A DNA stretch of 23,373 bases, from the IMG/VR virus record IMGVR_UViG_3300017746_000168, positions 1 to 23,373 of that record; one strand, 5' to 3'. Positions 1 to 6,578 of the stretch are shown here, piece after piece. Both the position numbers and the translations under genes were made by a program. Positions within the stretch are counted from its first letter, which is position 1. Every line of letters starts with the position of its first letter. The stretch comes from a virus. The notes under the pieces are model-generated. The model ran no database searches, was not told the DNA's origin, and was given only the letters and a program-made list of their open reading frames with translations.

Positions 1-467
1 ACTCTTACACTATCAGGCATTTCTCCAATGATGCCTTGTAAATAACCATCAAGTGAAGCTCTAACTCCATTTGGATTATTTGGATTATTTTGCAAAGCTA
101 TATTTGCATATTTATTTGAATCATTAGATATTGCTAAAGCATAAGATGCGATAGCATTTTTTTCATATTGAAGCTGAAGATTTCTAGCGTCATTGTCCCC
201 AAAAAAACTATCGGCAACTCCGTAGTTAAGATTTTTTAGTGGGACTAAATTTCCATCTTTGTCATATGTTACGCCAGCGGTTTTGCCATCTATTTCAGCT
301 TGAAGCATTGCTTCTGTAAATTCTCTTTTACGCAATGAAGTTCCAATAGACCCAAGGTTTTCTGAAGCAATTTCTACAGATTTGGCAAAACTTTTGTAAC
401 CACTTAGGTCAGGCATTCCAACTGGCGATACCTTAACCCTACCCATGCCTGTCTTTTTAAATGCCAT
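1..467 (-). CDS. Internal virion protein, N-terminal part (runs off the left edge)
   Basis: This is an open minus-strand frame of about 155 codons that continues past base 1, so the 3' end is missing. The start is the ATG at 467, with GGAGG seven bases upstream inside the 3' end of the previous gene. The visible protein begins MAFKKTGMGRVKVSPVG and is followed by a mostly helical, Asn/Ala-rich stretch with no enzyme motif. In T7-morphology phages the genes after tail tube B and the small internal protein encode large internal core proteins ejected into the host. The position and the basic, soluble N-terminus fit that role. The identification rests on gene order, not on a recognised domain. 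Confidence 0.55.
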   Translation of the reverse strand, partial: MAFKKTGMGRVKVSPVGMPDLSGYKSFAKSVEIASENLGSIGTSLRKREFTEAMLQAEIDGKTAGVTYDKDGNLVPLKNLNYGVADSFFGDNDARNLQLQYEKNAIASYALAISNDSNKYANIALQNNPNNPNGVRASLDGYLQGIIGEMPDSVR

Positions 468-469
468 TA

Positions 470-898
470 CTAAACCTCCGATACACCAGTTTTTATGTCA
501 TATATACTACTGGTAGCCTTGCTAAATCCTGCTATCATAGCACCTTTTGCCGCCATTTTAGAGCCTCTTGCTGAAAGACTAAATCTTCTTTGGTTAGACA
601 TACCCATGAGTTTAATCGCATCAATATCTCTATTGGCAATATTAATTTCATCTTTTTCTAAGGCTGATGTACTAGCAGATGTTCCAAGAGCAACACCCTG
701 CGAACTCATAGATGTGCCAAGACTAGCTAACTGCTGTCTTAAAAGCTTTATTCTGTCTCTTTCATTTTGCATAGACTCAATTGCAGAAAGGTCTTTTTGC
801 TCTTGATAAGACTGAGCTTCTAGCTCATAAGCTTTCTTTGCTTGATTAGCACCAGCTAAACCTAAAACAAGTGAAGCAACTTGTAATTCAACGCCCAT
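470..898 (-). CDS. Small internal virion protein (T7 gp14-like by position)
   Basis: The product has 142 residues. Residues 5-18 are hydrophobic and small-residue rich (VASLVLGLAGANQA). Residues 22-57 form a charged helix likely to be a coiled coil (QEQKDLSAIESMQNERDRIK). A Ser/Ala/Gly-rich middle (GTSMSSQGVALGTSASTSA) follows, and a second small-residue segment lies near the C-terminus. This pattern is typical of the small internal core protein of podoviruses, which enters the host envelope during DNA ejection. Its start codon touches the end of the tail tube B gene (base 898 shared), and its stop precedes the next start by two bases, so it is translationally coupled. Family assignment is from pattern and synteny; a general minor virion protein is the alternative. 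Confidence 0.6.
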   Translation of the reverse strand: MGVELQVASLVLGLAGANQAKKAYELEAQSYQEQKDLSAIESMQNERDRIKLLRQQLASLGTSMSSQGVALGTSASTSALEKDEINIANRDIDAIKLMGMSNQRRFSLSARGSKMAAKGAMIAGFSKATSSIYDIKTGVSEV

Positions 899-2829
899 TA
901 TATTTCTACCTCAAGCATTAATCCGTTTAAAGTAAGGGGAAGAGGCTGATCTTGAGTAAGAGTAACCGTACCCTCTTTTCCCCACCCAAGTAAATACACT
1001 TCTTTGCGCTCAGTAACAGCAGAAGGCTCAACAGAGAAGTCATCTGTTACTCGTCTAATAAGCAAATTAGTGCCTTTTGTTTTTACATCTAAGGTTTCAT
1101 TTAGATCAAGAACAACTCTAACAACTCTTCTCTTCTGACCAATACTAACACCATTAGCTAATTGGAACTCAGGAGGAAGTGTTGTTAATGTAGGAGTATA
1201 GTTAATGCCAATTTCAACTTCGGTAACAGCATCTGTTAAGGTTATGTTTCCACTACCATCTGTAGTATAGCTTCCCAGAGAGTAGTTTCCTGACTTAACA
1301 TATACATCTGTGTTAGGTAAGTATGATATAGTCCAGTTTTTTGTTGCTGAACCATTTGTTTGCTTAATAGCACAATCTAAATGATATTGATTACTCAATA
1401 GCTCTAAAGACGTAAGTGTTGATCCGTTTATGGTTCTTTCTGTGATTGCATACACGTTTCTATTTACATTAACTACATTCTTGTAATTGCCATCTGTAGA
1501 ATATTCCGCCCAACCTTGTAGCTTTTCTTTTCTTATACTGACAAAGACAGGCATCTTGCCATCATCATTAACAGCATATAAATAAGACTCAGCTTGGTCT
1601 GATGCTTCTCTTTGAGAAACCATATTAGAAGGAGAGCCAATTAGGTGCGGAGCTAATAAGGTAAGCGCATCAGCCGCATAGGCTTGACTGATGTCAGAAA
1701 ATATAAACTCTCTAATTGCACCCTTAGATTTTGTTAAGAATACTACAGCACCATCAAATTCTACAGAAGCAACATTTCCGCTACCATAAGATGTTTGTTT
1801 CTTAATAGATATTGTAGAAGGTGTAAGAGGACGATCATCTACAGTAGGAACATAAAGCTCTTGCTCAGATGTAAAAATGATTAAGTGCCTTAATGATGCC
1901 ATAGACTTAATCTCTGACACTTGGTTCTCAGCTATTTGAACTTGAATTGATTCATCATCAAGTCCAGTACCCACATCAAAGTTAAAGAACTGACCAACCT
2001 TAGAAAAGAATATATGGTTCGGCAAATCTCTTGATCCACCGAATATAAGTCTTTGATCATGAAATATTACACTTCTAGCGTAACCCTTACGACTTGAAAA
2101 CACTTGTTCAGACCATGTGTCTCTTGCATTTGTATTTGCGACTGCCTCACTGAATGTTCCTACTACTTCTGTTGCAGACGTGTAACCTGTTACCTCAATG
2201 TGAACAACTGTTCCGGCACTATCAGTATATTGAATATGCTCACCGACCCATTCTGAAGAAAATATTGACGCACTTGCTGTAAATGTTTGACTGTTAGTAT
2301 TGCTGTTCTGAGGAGTAATAGTTACGTCCTCTGCAACAAACCTATAAAAAGGCTCATAATGTGCCGCACCACTATGATCAAAATCATAATCTGATAAAGA
2401 GAATGTATCTACCGCAGTTCTTGTTAGCTTTTGCATAGCCATATCAGGATGAACAATAATCATTGTATCACCAGATTGAGCAACAGATAGACTGCCAATC
2501 ATTGCAGTAGTCCAAGGACAGGAAGTGATTGTATCAACAATTGTATTGGGATTAGATACGTCTACAACTTCTAACTTAGTATTACTAAATAGAAGTATGT
2601 ATGATTCATTTTCATCATAGATATAAGGTTCTGTCTGAAAGGCAACATTAGAAAGGGTTTGCAATCTCTGCATACCCGGTCTGCGTCTTACACCGCCCTG
2701 AGATAGTATCCTATAGTTTCTGAGAGTCTTTAGACCATTCTTATACGCATCAGAATCTACCCTTGAAGACAAGAGAGGACTTAGTTCTCCAGCAGTAAAG
2801 TTTGAATAAAACGATCTAAGTAATGCCAT
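898..2829 (-). CDS. Tail tubular protein B / tail nozzle protein
   Basis: The product has 643 residues, in the size range of podovirus tail nozzle proteins. The N-terminus holds the hallmark of this virion family: FTAGELSPLLSSRVD at residues 11-25, then Y..GL.T..N, then GGVRRRPG near residues 45-52. These proteins form the distal tail tube below the portal/gatekeeper, and the N-terminal segment contacts the adaptor ring. The rest is beta-rich, with repeated Thr/Ser/Val strands and no catalytic motif, as expected for a tube or nozzle. The gene follows tail tube A with a gap of only seven bases and precedes the internal virion genes, the same order as in T7-type phages. Confidence in the family is high; the exact T7 gp12 equivalence is by analogy. 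Confidence 0.85.
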   Translation of the reverse strand: MALLRSFYSNFTAGELSPLLSSRVDSDAYKNGLKTLRNYRILSQGGVRRRPGMQRLQTLSNVAFQTEPYIYDENESYILLFSNTKLEVVDVSNPNTIVDTITSCPWTTAMIGSLSVAQSGDTMIIVHPDMAMQKLTRTAVDTFSLSDYDFDHSGAAHYEPFYRFVAEDVTITPQNSNTNSQTFTASASIFSSEWVGEHIQYTDSAGTVVHIEVTGYTSATEVVGTFSEAVANTNARDTWSEQVFSSRKGYARSVIFHDQRLIFGGSRDLPNHIFFSKVGQFFNFDVGTGLDDESIQVQIAENQVSEIKSMASLRHLIIFTSEQELYVPTVDDRPLTPSTISIKKQTSYGSGNVASVEFDGAVVFLTKSKGAIREFIFSDISQAYAADALTLLAPHLIGSPSNMVSQREASDQAESYLYAVNDDGKMPVFVSIRKEKLQGWAEYSTDGNYKNVVNVNRNVYAITERTINGSTLTSLELLSNQYHLDCAIKQTNGSATKNWTISYLPNTDVYVKSGNYSLGSYTTDGSGNITLTDAVTEVEIGINYTPTLTTLPPEFQLANGVSIGQKRRVVRVVLDLNETLDVKTKGTNLLIRRVTDDFSVEPSAVTERKEVYLLGWGKEGTVTLTQDQPLPLTLNGLMLEVEI

Positions 2830-2836
2830 TTAAGAC

Positions 2837-3463
2837 TCATGAAGTTGTGCCTTCTATTCTATCATAGATACCATTGCCCAATCTTACTCGGTGGTATCTG
2901 CTCAAGCGAAGGCCTTGCGTTGTTACTTGCTGGCTATCTCTAGCCTTTGCTCTTCTAAATTGATTTTCTGCCAATGTTGTAAACTGACCAGCTATATCAG
3001 ACTTTCTTGTAACAGAAAGAGCTAAAATAGAAGCCAATCTAAATATAGTCCACATAGTAAACGCTGGAGGCCAATATTGCGTCTCAGGTCTAAATATATA
3101 ATTCAGTACTACGACATCACTCTCTTGAGCATTAATGTATAAATAACGCTCATAAATATCATATTGTTGAGGCGCATCATCGATAGTAACTGTTTGAACT
3201 TGTAAAACTCTAGGGCTTGTAGGAAGAGCATATGCCGCATCCCATCTATCTGCCGGAACATCTGTTAATCTAGCTAACTGCTTTTGACCAGATGCAAAGT
3301 TCCAGTTGTGTTGAGCTAGGCAATCAGCAACAACATCCTCAAAGATTGTATTCATAACCAGAGCTTCGTCTGTATTATCTGTAAAAGAAGTTAATGGCTC
3401 TAAACCAATTAGAACCATTGCCTTCTGTGCTACTTCAATATCTGTTGAGGGTGTAGTTGGCAT
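2837..3463 (-). CDS. Tail tubular protein A (gatekeeper/adaptor)
   Basis: The product has 208 residues, close to the usual 190-210 for the T7 gp11 family. Recognisable features are the N-terminal helix with AQKAMVLIGLEPL, the signature LAQHNWNFASGQKQLARL around residues 49-66, and a C-terminal helical region ending with NQFRRAKARDSQQ. This protein forms the ring between portal and nozzle and closes the tail after packaging. The start ATG at 3463 overlaps the stop of the 39-residue Cys-rich gene upstream (TAATG). It sits directly before tail tube B, as expected. Confidence 0.88.
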   Translation of the reverse strand: MPTTPSTDIEVAQKAMVLIGLEPLTSFTDNTDEALVMNTIFEDVVADCLAQHNWNFASGQKQLARLTDVPADRWDAAYALPTSPRVLQVQTVTIDDAPQQYDIYERYLYINAQESDVVVLNYIFRPETQYWPPAFTMWTIFRLASILALSVTRKSDIAGQFTTLAENQFRRAKARDSQQVTTQGLRLSRYHRVRLGNGIYDRIEGTTS

Positions 3464-3582
3464 TACTTACCATAACCAGCACTAGACGGCTTACCCATTG
3501 TCTTAGATGACTTTGATTGCTTTAAGCATTTACCAGCACCACGACACTTAGCTGGGTGAGGACATGTTGAACACGTTTTCAT
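3463..3582 (-). CDS. 39-residue cysteine-rich protein (possible zinc-binding mini-protein)
   Basis: The frame runs from the ATG at 3582 to the TAA at 3463-3465. The protein begins MKTCSTCPHPAKCRGAGKC, placing cysteines at residues 4, 7, 13 and 19, followed by a basic Lys/Ser tail and Gly-Tyr-Gly-Lys at the end. Four cysteines and a histidine in 16 residues suggest a metal-binding knuckle or a disulfide-stapled turn. Its ATG overlaps the stop of the upstream 43-residue gene (ATGA), and its stop overlaps the start of tail tube A (TAATG). Coupling on both sides argues that the frame is translated. The function is unknown; a minor virion or assembly factor is possible from position only. Confidence 0.62.
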   Translation of the reverse strand: MKTCSTCPHPAKCRGAGKCLKQSKSSKTMGKPSSAGYGK

Positions 3583-3710
3583 TTTGCATACCTTCCAAGA
3601 GTAACATTCTTACCAAAAGTAACAACTCCATTGCGAAGCTTCTTAACTTTGGAATTAGAAGGGGCGACTTCTTTAGCCGCCACCTTCCGTTTAATTGTTG
3701 GTCTAGCCAT
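3579..3710 (-). CDS. 43-residue basic protein, unknown function
   Basis: The frame opens at the ATG at 3710, touching the stop of the 90-residue virion-like gene (base 3710 shared), and ends with TGA at 3579-3581, overlapping the next ATG. The N-terminus is strongly basic (MARPTIKRKVAAKEVAP) and a short beta-like segment follows (VVTFGKNVTLGRYAK). The overlapping stop/start arrangement on both sides is the evidence that it is expressed. No domain is recognised. It may be a small head- or tail-associated protein, but only its place between capsid and tail genes suggests so. Confidence 0.58.
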   Translation of the reverse strand: MARPTIKRKVAAKEVAPSNSKVKKLRNGVVTFGKNVTLGRYAK

Positions 3711-3982
3711 TAGTCAGAATCAGTCGCTGACAAGCTTACCATGTTAGCTACATCGACTGTGCTACCATCATTAGCATTGACGACAAACATACCATAGATA
3801 GGTGTGCCGCCAGTAGCTGTGTTAGCAAAAATAACATCGCCAATGTTCATCTCATTAGCGGCACTATTAAAGTAACCAGCACCATCAACAACAGTGCTTG
3901 CATCTGCTGTTGTATAATGCCAAATATGGAAACCGTTGCCACTGTAGTTAACAAGGGATAAATCGTCTTTAATAAAAGCCAT
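3710..3982 (-). CDS. Small virion-like protein downstream of capsid (possible head decoration)
   Basis: The product has 90 residues, begins MAFIKDDLSLVNYSGNG, and is beta-rich with Gly/Ala/Thr/Val content and almost no Lys/Arg after residue 6. The start has GGAG eight bases upstream (ATATTATA spacer). The segment GDVIFANTATGGTPIYGMFVV is typical of small beta-structured structural proteins found just after the capsid gene in marine phages. From position and composition it could be a capsid decoration protein or a head-fibre base. No enzymatic motif is seen. The virion assignment is an inference; the CDS itself is well supported by position, start site and length. Confidence 0.72.
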   Translation of the reverse strand: MAFIKDDLSLVNYSGNGFHIWHYTTADASTVVDGAGYFNSAANEMNIGDVIFANTATGGTPIYGMFVVNANDGSTVDVANMVSLSATDSD

Positions 3983-3994
3983 TATAATATCTCC

Positions 3995-4813
3995 TTATTT
4001 CTTCAGTGAAGCTTCAAAGCAACCATTTGGATCAATAAGAACAGCATTCATCTGCATCTTATTAAGCGCAAAGTAGGCATCTTTGTCGTTGTGATACTGC
4101 ATGTTTGATGAAACATCTGCGCCAATTGCATGACCAATTGAGTCAGCATGCCAAGCAAAACACTTACGGTTTGTGCCATCATCAGCAAGACCTGAGAATG
4201 GAAACCATGTAAAGCCAAGCCAACGCTTTGCAGTCATTGCATTTTGGAATGGAAGATCAGCTTCGCCAACATACTCAGCACGAGAAAACTCATCTAAGTC
4301 CATTAGCTGTGACCAATTTTCCCAGCCTACAACTACATAACGGCGACCATCGTCAGGAACGTCATTGTTTCCAAATGATTCCATCAGACTGAATGCCCAT
4401 GCAAGTGTAGCACCATTGGTTGTTTCGTTAGCAGTAGATGTTGTTGTATCCATTGCATCGAGGATCAGTTCATCAGTCTTACGACCAAGCGCATAAGCAC
4501 CTGACTGTTGTGCAACCAGCATTTCATCATGGTTGATACGCAGTTGATCAAGATCATCAATCCATTCACCAGCGAAGTAATCTTCAAGAGTGACAGATAC
4601 GTTTGTGTGTTCAAGGTTCATCGGGGCAATGTTGCCATGACGAGCCTTAGTTGTCGCAAAACCCTTACCGATTTTCTGGAATGTAGTCTTGTTCTTAACG
4701 CCACTTGCGGTACGAACAGTGCTACGAAGCTTTGAACCCATGCGCTGATAAGCCATATGAACGCCAGATTCAAACTCCTCGATAAAGGAAGTACTAATAG
4801 TTGGTGTAGCCAT
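3995..4813 (-). CDS. Major capsid protein (HK97-fold)
   Basis: The product has 272 residues. It lies directly after the scaffold gene with a strong ribosome binding site (AAGGAG, seven bases before the ATG at 4813). Features fitting an HK97-fold capsid protein include an N-terminal helical arm (residues 8-40), the segment WIDDLDQLRINHDEMLVAQQSGAYALGRKTDELIL around residues 84-118 that corresponds to the spine helix region, and alternating beta strands toward the C-terminus with the late motif MNAVLIDPNG. There is no protease domain or long delta region, so maturation probably relies on the separate scaffold. A promoter candidate lies in the gap before it, which fits the need for high expression. 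Confidence 0.88.
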   Translation of the reverse strand: MATPTISTSFIEEFESGVHMAYQRMGSKLRSTVRTASGVKNKTTFQKIGKGFATTKARHGNIAPMNLEHTNVSVTLEDYFAGEWIDDLDQLRINHDEMLVAQQSGAYALGRKTDELILDAMDTTTSTANETTNGATLAWAFSLMESFGNNDVPDDGRRYVVVGWENWSQLMDLDEFSRAEYVGEADLPFQNAMTAKRWLGFTWFPFSGLADDGTNRKCFAWHADSIGHAIGADVSSNMQYHNDKDAYFALNKMQMNAVLIDPNGCFEASLKK

Positions 4814-4904
4814 TACTAGCTCCTTAAAAAAAAGTTAAAACAACGCCATAAGTAGTTTGTCCATCAACGCATAGGCCGTTAGGTTATCTAGCGAATCAGG
4901 GCTA

Positions 4905-4910
4905 ATTATA
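4905..4910 (-). promoter_or_regulatory. Candidate -10 box of a capsid gene promoter
   Basis: The 144-bp gap between scaffold and capsid is the largest gap within the late operon. On the minus strand it contains a perfect TATAAT (plus-strand bases 4905-4910), preceded by TGCT and an AT-rich tract. The best upstream hexamers are weak (TTGTGT at a 15-base spacing). A start near base 4898 would leave an untranslated leader of about 85 bases before the capsid ATG. This is a sequence match only; the weak -35 lowers confidence. Confidence 0.4.
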
Positions 4911-4957
4911 AGCAAATAAAAAATAACACAATATTATCATGTAAAATATTCACAATA

Positions 4958-5698
4958 CTATTGTCGTGATAATTGCTCAAATCCAGCCCTTACTTTTGAG
5001 ATGAATACTGGGTCTTTATCTTTCCAGTACTTGGGGTCTTGTTGCATTTGCATTAAGTCTTCTCTTGTTACACGCTCTTGAAACTGTGTTTCAGTAGTCA
5101 TTGCAAATCTAGGTTGACCATTCAATTCCATAAGCTCTTCAAACAAATGAACCATGTTTGCTGATGCTGGAATATTTGCAAAGGCACTATAGGCATCTTC
5201 TGAAAGATGTTTACCAGCCCAAGAATCTACACGCTCTAGTCTACGCTCTGCATGTTCACCAAGAGATTCTGACTCTACATTCCAGTCAGGACCACGCTGT
5301 GTTTCCATAGCCGCCCACTCTGAAACAAGGCCATTAAACTCATCTTGAGATAGTCCGTATTCATGTGACTTGCCACGAAACCAATCTAATAAAGGATCAT
5401 CTTCGCTAACAGTTAGTTCCATACCATCTGGTGCTTGGAAATTAACTTCATAATCAGCAGGGCTAATTGGAGCATTAGACTTAGCTTCATCGTTAAGCTC
5501 ATTAACAATAGAACTTCTCAACTCTTCTTTTCTTGAGTAAAAAGCTCTCTCTAATTCCTTATAGCTATTTGCTAATTCTTCTGGTCTTTCAAATTTTTCT
5601 GGTAGCCATTCTGGTCTATCAGGTTGCTCCGACATAGCTTCTGTCTGAACCTGTTCTGTAGAACCTTCTTCTACCTGTACTTCTGATTCTTCATTCAT
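4958..5698 (-). CDS. Capsid assembly scaffolding protein
   Basis: The product has 246 residues and is highly acidic at the N-terminus (NEESEVQVEEGSTEQ). It then shows the family signature PEWLPEKF.RPEELANSYKELER at about residues 29-51 and a C-terminal segment with LMQMQQDPKYWKDKDPVFISKVRAGFEQL. Both match T7-type scaffolding proteins, which guide procapsid assembly and then leave. It sits immediately upstream of the major capsid gene. The ATG at 5698 follows the stop of the previous small gene without a gap (5699). Confidence 0.85.
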   Translation of the reverse strand: MNEESEVQVEEGSTEQVQTEAMSEQPDRPEWLPEKFERPEELANSYKELERAFYSRKEELRSSIVNELNDEAKSNAPISPADYEVNFQAPDGMELTVSEDDPLLDWFRGKSHEYGLSQDEFNGLVSEWAAMETQRGPDWNVESESLGEHAERRLERVDSWAGKHLSEDAYSAFANIPASANMVHLFEELMELNGQPRFAMTTETQFQERVTREDLMQMQQDPKYWKDKDPVFISKVRAGFEQLSRQ

Positions 5699-5962
5699 TT
5701 AGCAATCCCACTTCCTTAGTGCTTTGTTGATACGGCTATCAGGGTCATTAGCCGTCTTTTCACTTGTAAGCTTCTTTTTCATACCCATCATCCGCTTACA
5801 AAAACTTTTACGTCTTGCGGCCGCTTTCGGGCTTTTCTTAGCTTGCTTTGCTGAAACAGGTGGCTTTATGTTTTGCCCCTTTGCTTTGAGTGAGGCTCTG
5901 CCCTTTGCATTAAGTCCTCCCTCTGGGTTTTGCCCTTCTTTTCTTTGCCATGTATCTGCCAT
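5699..5962 (-). CDS. Small basic protein, DUF6321-like
   Basis: The product has 87 residues and begins MADTWQRKEGQNPEGGLNAKG, a pattern I associate with a marine-phage family annotated DUF6321 (WQRKEGQNP..GGLN.KGR). The middle is strongly basic (Lys/Ala/Arg) with SFCKRMMGMK, and the C-terminus ends in ALRKWDC. The function is not known; the basic charge and position among head genes suggest nucleic-acid contact or head assembly. It starts two bases after the preceding stop. The domain name is from memory of the pattern, not from a search. Confidence 0.7.
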   Translation of the reverse strand: MADTWQRKEGQNPEGGLNAKGRASLKAKGQNIKPPVSAKQAKKSPKAAARRKSFCKRMMGMKKKLTSEKTANDPDSRINKALRKWDC

Positions 5963-5963
5963 T

Positions 5964-6194
5964 TTACGTCCTTACAAAAGTTGGTTTTTTGCCGCCCTTG
6001 GATGGATTTGATGCCATCTTTCTTTTTGATGCTGATTTTTTCTCTGATGCTGTCATTGATGCCGCTTTCTTTGACGGAACACATTTAGGATAGCTCCTTC
6101 CATCACCCATCTTTCTTCCACAAGGAGGATGCTTACCATCTTTCTTGGTAGAAATATCAACCCATTTTTCATTAAACCACTTGTCTAGACTCAT
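5964..6194 (-). CDS. Small Lys/Ser-rich protein with KWVDIS motif, unknown function
   Basis: The product has 76 residues. The N-terminus MSLDKWFNEKWVDISTKKDGKHPPCGRK resembles a short family common in cyanophages and other marine phages (W..EKWVDI..K..GKH.PCGR...YPKC.P). It carries two conserved-looking cysteines (CGR and KCVPSK) and a basic Lys/Ser tail. Its ATG at 6194 overlaps the TGA of the TTG-start gene upstream. The function is unknown; the Cys/His pattern could bind metal. Confidence 0.7.
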   Translation of the reverse strand: MSLDKWFNEKWVDISTKKDGKHPPCGRKMGDGRSYPKCVPSKKAASMTASEKKSASKRKMASNPSKGGKKPTFVRT

Positions 6195-6328
6195 TTATAT
6201 CTGCCGCCCATTTTCTTATACTGTTGGACTAACTGACCTGATGCGTATGCACTAGGCCATTTCTTGACTCTGGATTTTACAATAGCTTTTGCTTTTGCAT
6301 ACAAGCTTGGATTTGAAGGTTTACTCAA
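6191..6328 (-). CDS. 45-residue protein with TTG start, family seen in marine phages
   Basis: The frame uses a TTG start at 6328 (plus-strand caa 6326-6328), with GGGGAG eight bases upstream, and ends with TGA at 6191-6193 overlapping the next ATG. The product begins (M)SKPSNPSLYAKAKAIVKSR and continues VKKWPSAYASGQLVQQYKK, ending MGGRYK. This is a compact lysine/tyrosine-rich family that I recognise as recurrent in marine phage genomes (KWPSAYASG..V..YKKMGG.Y). No ATG start exists upstream in frame without crossing the preceding gene. It fills what would otherwise be a 126-base gap in a densely packed operon and overlaps the upstream gene by eight bases. Confidence 0.75.
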   Translation of the reverse strand: MSKPSNPSLYAKAKAIVKSRVKKWPSAYASGQLVQQYKKMGGRYK

Positions 6329-6578
6329 CTTGCTTTCTCCCCAACTCAGAACGCTTCTTAATAATAGCCATTAGCCACCTAGCACCTTCAGCATGAGCTA
6401 GTGTTTCGATGCCCACTCCCGCAGGGTATACGTTATTCGTTGTGATCGATTCCAAGTACGATACAAAATCTCTTCCAATACCACTGCCGAAGAGAGCGTA
6501 GGCTTTACTATTAAGGTCTTTTTCAGTTTCTTTAGCATAGACTTTTCCATCTATAGATACCTCTGCATGTTGTTTCAT
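6321..6578 (-). CDS. Hypothetical 85-residue protein after portal
   Basis: The product begins MKQHAEVSIDGKVYAKETEKDL, with a short beta hairpin followed by helices (NSKAYALFGSGIGRDFVSYLESI; AHAEGARWLMAIIKKRSEL). Its ATG overlaps the portal stop (ATGA, 6575-6578), so translation is coupled. No domain is recognised. Proteins of this length and pattern often follow the portal gene in marine podoviruses, which suggests a head-assembly or connector role by position only. Confidence 0.72.
   Translation of the reverse strand: MKQHAEVSIDGKVYAKETEKDLNSKAYALFGSGIGRDFVSYLESITTNNVYPAGVGIETLAHAEGARWLMAIIKKRSELGRKQVE

Noticed and set aside
5724-6011. Plus-strand frame of 95 codons rich in Phe/Leu
   Set aside because: It is the complement of two basic Lys-rich genes (AAA/AAG codons read as Phe/Leu). 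The hydrophobicity is an artefact.
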